Below are positions 49,257 through 52,821 of a stretch of DNA of 52,821 bases, in pieces. The notes under the pieces were generated by a model. The model was not told the origin of the DNA, did not search any database, and was given only the letters and a program-made list of their open reading frames with translations. Position 1 is the first letter of the stretch. Every line of letters begins with the position of its first letter. Origin of the DNA: Desulfotomaculum copahuensis (GTDB lineage Bacteria > Bacillota > Desulfotomaculia > Desulfotomaculales > Desulfovirgulaceae). The stretch lies in contig NZ_LYVF01000168.1 in the NCBI RefSeq assembly GCF_001655685.1, positions 1 through 52,821 on the forward strand, in the 5' to 3' direction. The position numbers and the translations under genes are program-made.

Positions 49257-50669
49257 TTACCTTCCGGGCATTGCCTTCCAGTAATAGTTGTGTATGCCGC
49301 CGGCTTTGAACAGGCGCCTGAAGGTCATTTCCACTTCCATGCCGATGGCTACCGCTGCCGGGTCGCAATCGGTCATTTCGCACAGCAAGCGGCCGCCGCC
49401 TGCAAAATCGATTACCGCAAACACCGTGGGCGGGTCCTGGGAAAAAGTAAGGTAATCTATGGTGTAGGTGGCAATGCGGGCGGCAATACCGGCAAACCGG
49501 TAGGGTGACATCTGGTCTTTGGTCCGGCAGTGAACACACACTCTCTGGGCGGGAATCTGCGGGGTGCCGCAGTTGTTGCACCGTGAGCCGTAAAAGGCCA
49601 GATTGTTTTTGGCATTGCGCCACATGGCCGGCGCGGACGGCCGGTCCGGGTCCGGGCGGCGGGGCGGCTCAAAGTCCAGCATGTTCTTCCAGCGCAGGTA
49701 GGTCTGATAGTTCATGCTGTTTTTCCTGGACTGCAGATAGGCGGTGGTGTTGCGCCGGGGATGGAATTGCTTGATCTTTTCCGTGACCCGGAACAAGATG
49801 GCATCGGCTCCTTCGCCGAAAGTTACCAGCAAAATTCTTTCCCCCGGTTCGGCCCGCTCCAGGGCGGCGGTCAGCATGAGCGGAGCGTGTGCCGCACCGG
49901 CGATACCCACTGTATCGAATAATCCGTCCTGGATCTGCTGCTTTTGAAATCCCAGCGAAAGAGCGGCGGCTGTCTGGTAACGGGGGGAGGGGGCGGATAA
50001 CACAAGCCGGTCGATGTCCCGCGGGGAAATCCCATTCCGGCCGGCTATGGCGGTTAGAGCCCCGGCCACCAGGGGTGTGTAACCCCGGTTGATGACGAAC
50101 CGCTCTTCCCATGTGCGCACGTAACGGTCTTCCGCTTCCCGCCACTGAGTAATAACGTCGCCGGCTACAGTGCAGGAATCCTCAATTTCGGCCAGCACAT
50201 TTTCCTTACCGATGACCAAAGCGGCCGCCGCGTCACCGAAGAGTTGTTCAAACTGTCCCCCGGCGGCACCCGGGCGGCAGTCGGCCGCGGTCACCAGCAC
50301 GCTGCGGGCGCCGGAGTTGACCGTATCGGCGGCCGCCAACAACGCTGCCGAGCCGGCGCGCAAAGTGGAAGTGAAATCCGCCGTGCGCACCAGTTCCGGC
50401 GCGTCAAGGGCGGCGCCGATTGTGGTGGCGGATTGTTTTTCCCGGTAGGGCGGTGTGGTGGTGGCGAAATAAACGCCGTCCAGGCCGCCCGGCGGCAGGC
50501 CGTTCAGGCAGTTGCGGGCGGCTTCCACCGCCATGGTTACGCTGTCTTCATCGTAGTTGGCCACGGCTTTTTCCCCCGGAAGTGCCGGTTCATCGAAAGC
50601 TTCGGTCAGGCGCCTGCGCTCCAGCCGGTTGAACGGGATGTAAGCGCCGTAAGCGGTGATGCCCGCCAT
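49257..50669 (-). CDS. HMG-CoA-synthase-like domain fused to DUF35 (zinc ribbon/OB fold)
   Basis: Residues about 1-310 are a condensing-enzyme (HMG-CoA synthase/KAS III) fold, but where the family has the nucleophile in ...CxAGT the sequence is TLRAGSAAL with Leu103, so the active Cys appears lost. Residues about 350-470 are DUF35: zinc ligands C365, C368, C379, C382 and an OB fold. Archaeal thiolase-HMGCS-DUF35 complexes and BbsA-type partners suggest that this chain scaffolds the thiolase and channels the acyl-CoA. It is the first gene of the operon (CAAGGAGG before ATG). Confidence 0.83.
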   Translation of the reverse strand: MAGITAYGAYIPFNRLERRRLTEAFDEPALPGEKAVANYDEDSVTMAVEAARNCLNGLPPGGLDGVYFATTTPPYREKQSATTIGAALDAPELVRTADFTSTLRAGSAALLAAADTVNSGARSVLVTAADCRPGAAGGQFEQLFGDAAAALVIGKENVLAEIEDSCTVAGDVITQWREAEDRYVRTWEERFVINRGYTPLVAGALTAIAGRNGISPRDIDRLVLSAPSPRYQTAAALSLGFQKQQIQDGLFDTVGIAGAAHAPLMLTAALERAEPGERILLVTFGEGADAILFRVTEKIKQFHPRRNTTAYLQSRKNSMNYQTYLRWKNMLDFEPPRRPDPDRPSAPAMWRNAKNNLAFYGSRCNNCGTPQIPAQRVCVHCRTKDQMSPYRFAGIAARIATYTIDYLTFSQDPPTVFAVIDFAGGGRLLCEMTDCDPAAVAIGMEVEMTFRRLFKAGGIHNYYWKAMPGR

Positions 50670-50725
50670 GGCTTCAACCTCCTTGTTTTGTTCTCCCGTT
50701 GTTTACCTGGTTCGCACCTATAACC

Positions 50726-50742
50726 AGCAAATTGCATGCCAG
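50726..50742 (-). promoter_or_regulatory. Sigma-54 (-24/-12) promoter of the leftward operon
   Basis: On the minus strand the sequence reads TGGCATG-CAAT-TTGCT, matching the TGGCACG-N4-TTGCW consensus at all but one position, with the GG-N10-GC spacing. Transcription would begin about 50,714, some 45 bases before the operon's first ATG. Confidence 0.78.
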
Positions 50743-50892
50743 GTTAATCAAACCAACAGGGTTTGGGAGTACAGGGTTAATAATAAGGGGTCAGGTTGTT
50801 GTCCGTACCCTAAACGGGACGATTGTACCGATTTCAGGACAATTTATTGTTAGGTTCAGAATTTTCAGCCCAATTTTACCGCTTTACGCACA

Positions 50893-50908
50893 GGCATACA
50901 GTTTGCAT
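50893..50908 (+). promoter_or_regulatory. Sigma-54 (-24/-12) promoter candidate for the hydratase/ligase
   Basis: AGGCATA-CAGT-TTGCA keeps the GG-N10-GC core and the whole TTGCA -12 element, and differs from consensus at three -24 positions. It lies 63 bases before the start of the rightward hydratase gene. Imperfect dyads between the two promoters (about 50,799-50,842, including TTGTCC...GGACAA) are possible activator sites. Confidence 0.65.
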
Positions 50909-50970
50909 CAATGGTATCGGCATGGGGAATAAAGCGGTCGGCAAGATTAGACCAATAGGAGGCGATGTAA

Positions 50971-51747
50971 ATGTATCAGACTATTTTATACGAAATAAGA
51001 GAGGGTGTGGCCACGTTAACATTAAACCGGCCCACCAGTTTGAATAGCATTAACAGGCAAATGATGGATGAATTGCGGAACGCGTTAGGTCGCGTGCAGG
51101 GCGACCCCAGCGTCAGGTGTCTGGTTTTGACGGGAGCGGGGAAAGGATTCTGTGCCGGTGCCGACTTGGGCGCTGGCTTGATGCGGGACCCGACAGGATT
51201 GGCCAGTGCACTAAAAGAAATGTACAACCCCTTTATCCGTACGCTGTACAAGATGGAAAAGCCGGTGGTGGCAGCGGTGAACGGCGTGGCCGCCGGTGCG
51301 GGATGTAATATGGCCCTGGCCTGCGACATGGTCATAGCTGCTGTCTCCGCCAGCTTCATTCAGGCCTTTGTCAATGTGGGTTTGGTCCCGGATGCCGGCG
51401 GTAGTTACTTTTTACCACGATTGGTAGGCCTGAAGAAAGCTATGGAAATGGTGCTGCTGGGGGATGCAGTTAATGCGGCTGAGGCCGAGCGAATTGGTCT
51501 GATCAACCGGGTTGTACCGGACGACGAACTGGCGTCAGAGGCAGCCAAGTTGGCCCGGTTGTTGGCCGCGGGGCCGCGTTCCCAGGGAATGATCAAAGCC
51601 TTGTTCAGCAGGTCCATGGAAATGGATCTGGATGCCTGCCTGAACATGGAGGCCGAGTGGCAGGCACGGGCTGCGTCCACCGAAGATTGCATCGAGGGAA
51701 TCAACGCTTTCCTGCAAAAGAGAAAGCCCTTTTTTCGTGGCAAGTGA
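50971..51747 (+). CDS. Enoyl-CoA hydratase/isomerase (crotonase family)
   Basis: The 258-residue protein follows TAGGAGGCG. Oxyanion-hole segments GKGFCAGADLG and VNGVAAGAGCNMALACDMVIA are intact. At the catalytic region it has GLVPDAGGSYFLPR, with Asp in place of the second catalytic Glu, as in PaaG-type isomerases and several hydratases. It may isomerise or hydrate an enoyl-CoA. It is divergently transcribed from the operon. Confidence 0.88.
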   Translation: MYQTILYEIREGVATLTLNRPTSLNSINRQMMDELRNALGRVQGDPSVRCLVLTGAGKGFCAGADLGAGLMRDPTGLASALKEMYNPFIRTLYKMEKPVVAAVNGVAAGAGCNMALACDMVIAAVSASFIQAFVNVGLVPDAGGSYFLPRLVGLKKAMEMVLLGDAVNAAEAERIGLINRVVPDDELASEAAKLARLLAAGPRSQGMIKALFSRSMEMDLDACLNMEAEWQARAASTEDCIEGINAFLQKRKPFFRGK

Positions 51748-51807
51748 AATCGCCGGGGCCGATGGCTTATTTTATTAGCAAAAAGTAACGTTGGAGAGGT
51801 GAAGGTT

Positions 51808-52821
51808 GTGGAAGTACACAGCATCTTGTCCAGGCAGTTGGTCATTGGTGAGATGTTGGCCCGACAGGCCGGGAAAAACCCCAATAAGACCGCACTGGTG
51901 GAAGACGGACGGCGATTATCCTACGGCGGGTTGAACAGGCGAGTCAACCGGTTGGCCAACGCTCTGGCCGGCCTGAGTGTGGGACGGGGGGACAGGGTGG
52001 CCATGATGCTTTTCAACTGTACCGGGATGGTAGAGGGTTACTTTGCCCTTGCCAAACTGGGAGCGGTGGCGGTGCCGGTCAATTTTCGCTTTGTCGCTCG
52101 TGAAGTGGCCGATGTGTTAAATCACTCGGAATCTAAAGCTTTCATCTATGATAGTGTATTCCATGAAATGGTGGACGGCATACGTGAAAGAATTCCGTGT
52201 GTAAGGCATTTTATAGCGGTGGGCGGTGGGGATGAAGAACAATACTGTGATTATGAGAAACTGCTTGCATCGGGAAATGAGAACGAACCCGTGGTGCCGG
52301 TGGACGAAGACGACCCCGCTTATATCATGTACACCTCCGGCACTACCGGTCGTCCCAAAGGCGCAGTGCTTACACACAAAAATAAGTTCATGAACAGCGT
52401 CAACTGTATCATCGAGATAGGGCTCGACACCAGTGATGTTTACCTCTGCGTTCCGCCGCTGTATCATACCGCGGCCATGGCTGTCATGCTCATGATGGTG
52501 TTCCTGGGCGGCACTACAGTGCTGGTGCGGCAGTTTGACCCGGCGGCGGTGGTGGAAACCGCGGCGCGGGAGAAGGTGACGATTACCTTTTTGGTGCCGG
52601 CTATGTGGAACGCCCTGCTTCGGGTGTCCGGGGCGGGCGAGAAGATGAAGACCCTGCGCAAGGCTATTACCGGCGCGGCTATCATGCCTGCCTCCCTGAA
52701 AGAAGCGGTGCTAAAAGCCCTACCCAATGTGGGCTTGTTCGACGCTTTCGGGCAGACCGAGATGAGCCCGGTGACTACCATGCTAAAACCGGAAGATGCG
52801 TTATGGGGTGGACCCATTTGT
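51808..52821 (+). CDS. Acyl-CoA synthetase (AMP-forming), 3'-truncated by window
   Basis: The frame is open from GTG 51808 (GGAGAGGTG upstream) to the window end (338 codons). It has the adenylation motif YTSGTTGRPKGAVLTHK and early family sequence ALVEDGRRLSYGGLNRRVNRLANAL. FGQTEMSPVTT near the end is the A5-like motif. The enzyme would activate the pathway's free acid to acyl-CoA. The C-terminal domain is outside. Confidence 0.9.
   Translation, partial: MEVHSILSRQLVIGEMLARQAGKNPNKTALVEDGRRLSYGGLNRRVNRLANALAGLSVGRGDRVAMMLFNCTGMVEGYFALAKLGAVAVPVNFRFVAREVADVLNHSESKAFIYDSVFHEMVDGIRERIPCVRHFIAVGGGDEEQYCDYEKLLASGNENEPVVPVDEDDPAYIMYTSGTTGRPKGAVLTHKNKFMNSVNCIIEIGLDTSDVYLCVPPLYHTAAMAVMLMMVFLGGTTVLVRQFDPAAVVETAAREKVTITFLVPAMWNALLRVSGAGEKMKTLRKAITGAAIMPASLKEAVLKALPNVGLFDAFGQTEMSPVTTMLKPEDALWGGPIC

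Noticed and set aside
48135-49508. 457-codon open frame on the plus strand
   Set aside because: It is antisense to the thiolase and DUF35 genes, with His/Gly/Arg-rich low-quality sequence; the minus-strand genes have clear active sites.
1-52821. CRISPR arrays, tRNA and rRNA genes
   Set aside because: No regularly spaced repeats, cloverleaf-like segments or ribosomal sequence were noticed on reading; the iterons are only four units without spacers.

Overview
The window is a large, almost complete right-hand part of a contractile-tailed (myovirus-type) prophage, about positions 1-40,565, followed by about 12 kb of host chromosome. The host looks like an anaerobic, Gram-positive, spore-former-type Firmicute of the Peptococcaceae/Desulfotomaculum-Pelotomaculum kind. 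This is inferred from strong AGGAGG-type ribosome sites, frequent GTG/TTG starts, XkdK/M/N/P/Q/R/S/T/U-like (PBSX-type) tail genes, and a sigma-54 activator next to an acyl-CoA catabolic cluster. No sequence search was possible, so the taxonomy is inference.

Layout. 1-11.4 kb is the phage early region: small proteins, a putative single-strand annealing protein, a SbcD/SbcC-like nuclease pair, HNH endonuclease, replisome organizer with four tandem 11-bp iterons inside the gene, DnaC-like helicase loader, nucleoside deoxyribosyltransferase-like protein, phage metallopeptidase and RusA resolvase. It ends at a rho-independent terminator (11,423-11,465). A sigma-like late regulator (11,490) follows, then a ParB/DNA methyltransferase split by a G10 tract, then terminases, a portal-MuF fusion, prohead protease, HK97-type capsid, connectors, sheath, tube, a tail chaperone with a -1 slippery site (A AAA AAC), tape measure, and baseplate genes to about 33.4 kb.

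The highlight is a diversity-generating retroelement (DGR) at 33.4-38.0 kb: avd, a reverse transcriptase with a YMDD motif and the DGR-type VGSYTSQ motif, a 150-bp template repeat (TR, 34,805-34,954), a hairpin-bearing spacer, and a 966-residue receptor-binding-type target whose 150-bp variable repeat (VR, 36,073-36,222) lies inside a C-type-lectin/formylglycine-enzyme-like domain. The gene order (VR gene downstream of RT), the internal VR and the many non-adenine TR/VR differences are unusual. Small proteins, holin-like proteins, an amidase with a SPOR domain and a terminator complete the late region.

The right prophage end interrupts a comM/yifB (Mg-chelatase-like ATPase) gene at its conserved CPCGY motif; only the 3' part of that gene remains here. 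Host DNA then carries an AbrB-type antitoxin/RelE-type toxin pair, two unrecognised small genes, a CBS-PAS-PAS-AAA-Fis sigma-54 activator, and a seven-gene leftward operon (HMG-CoA-synthase-like/DUF35 fusion, thiolase, Cys-rich protein, two hot-dog hydratase subunits, SDR, acyl-CoA dehydrogenase). A rightward enoyl-CoA hydratase and an acyl-CoA ligase (cut by the window end) diverge from it. The 300-bp divergent spacer holds two oppositely directed -24/-12 (sigma-54) promoter candidates, which ties the activator to both transcripts. The set looks like a beta-oxidation-type pathway for an unidentified, probably bulky, acyl-CoA.
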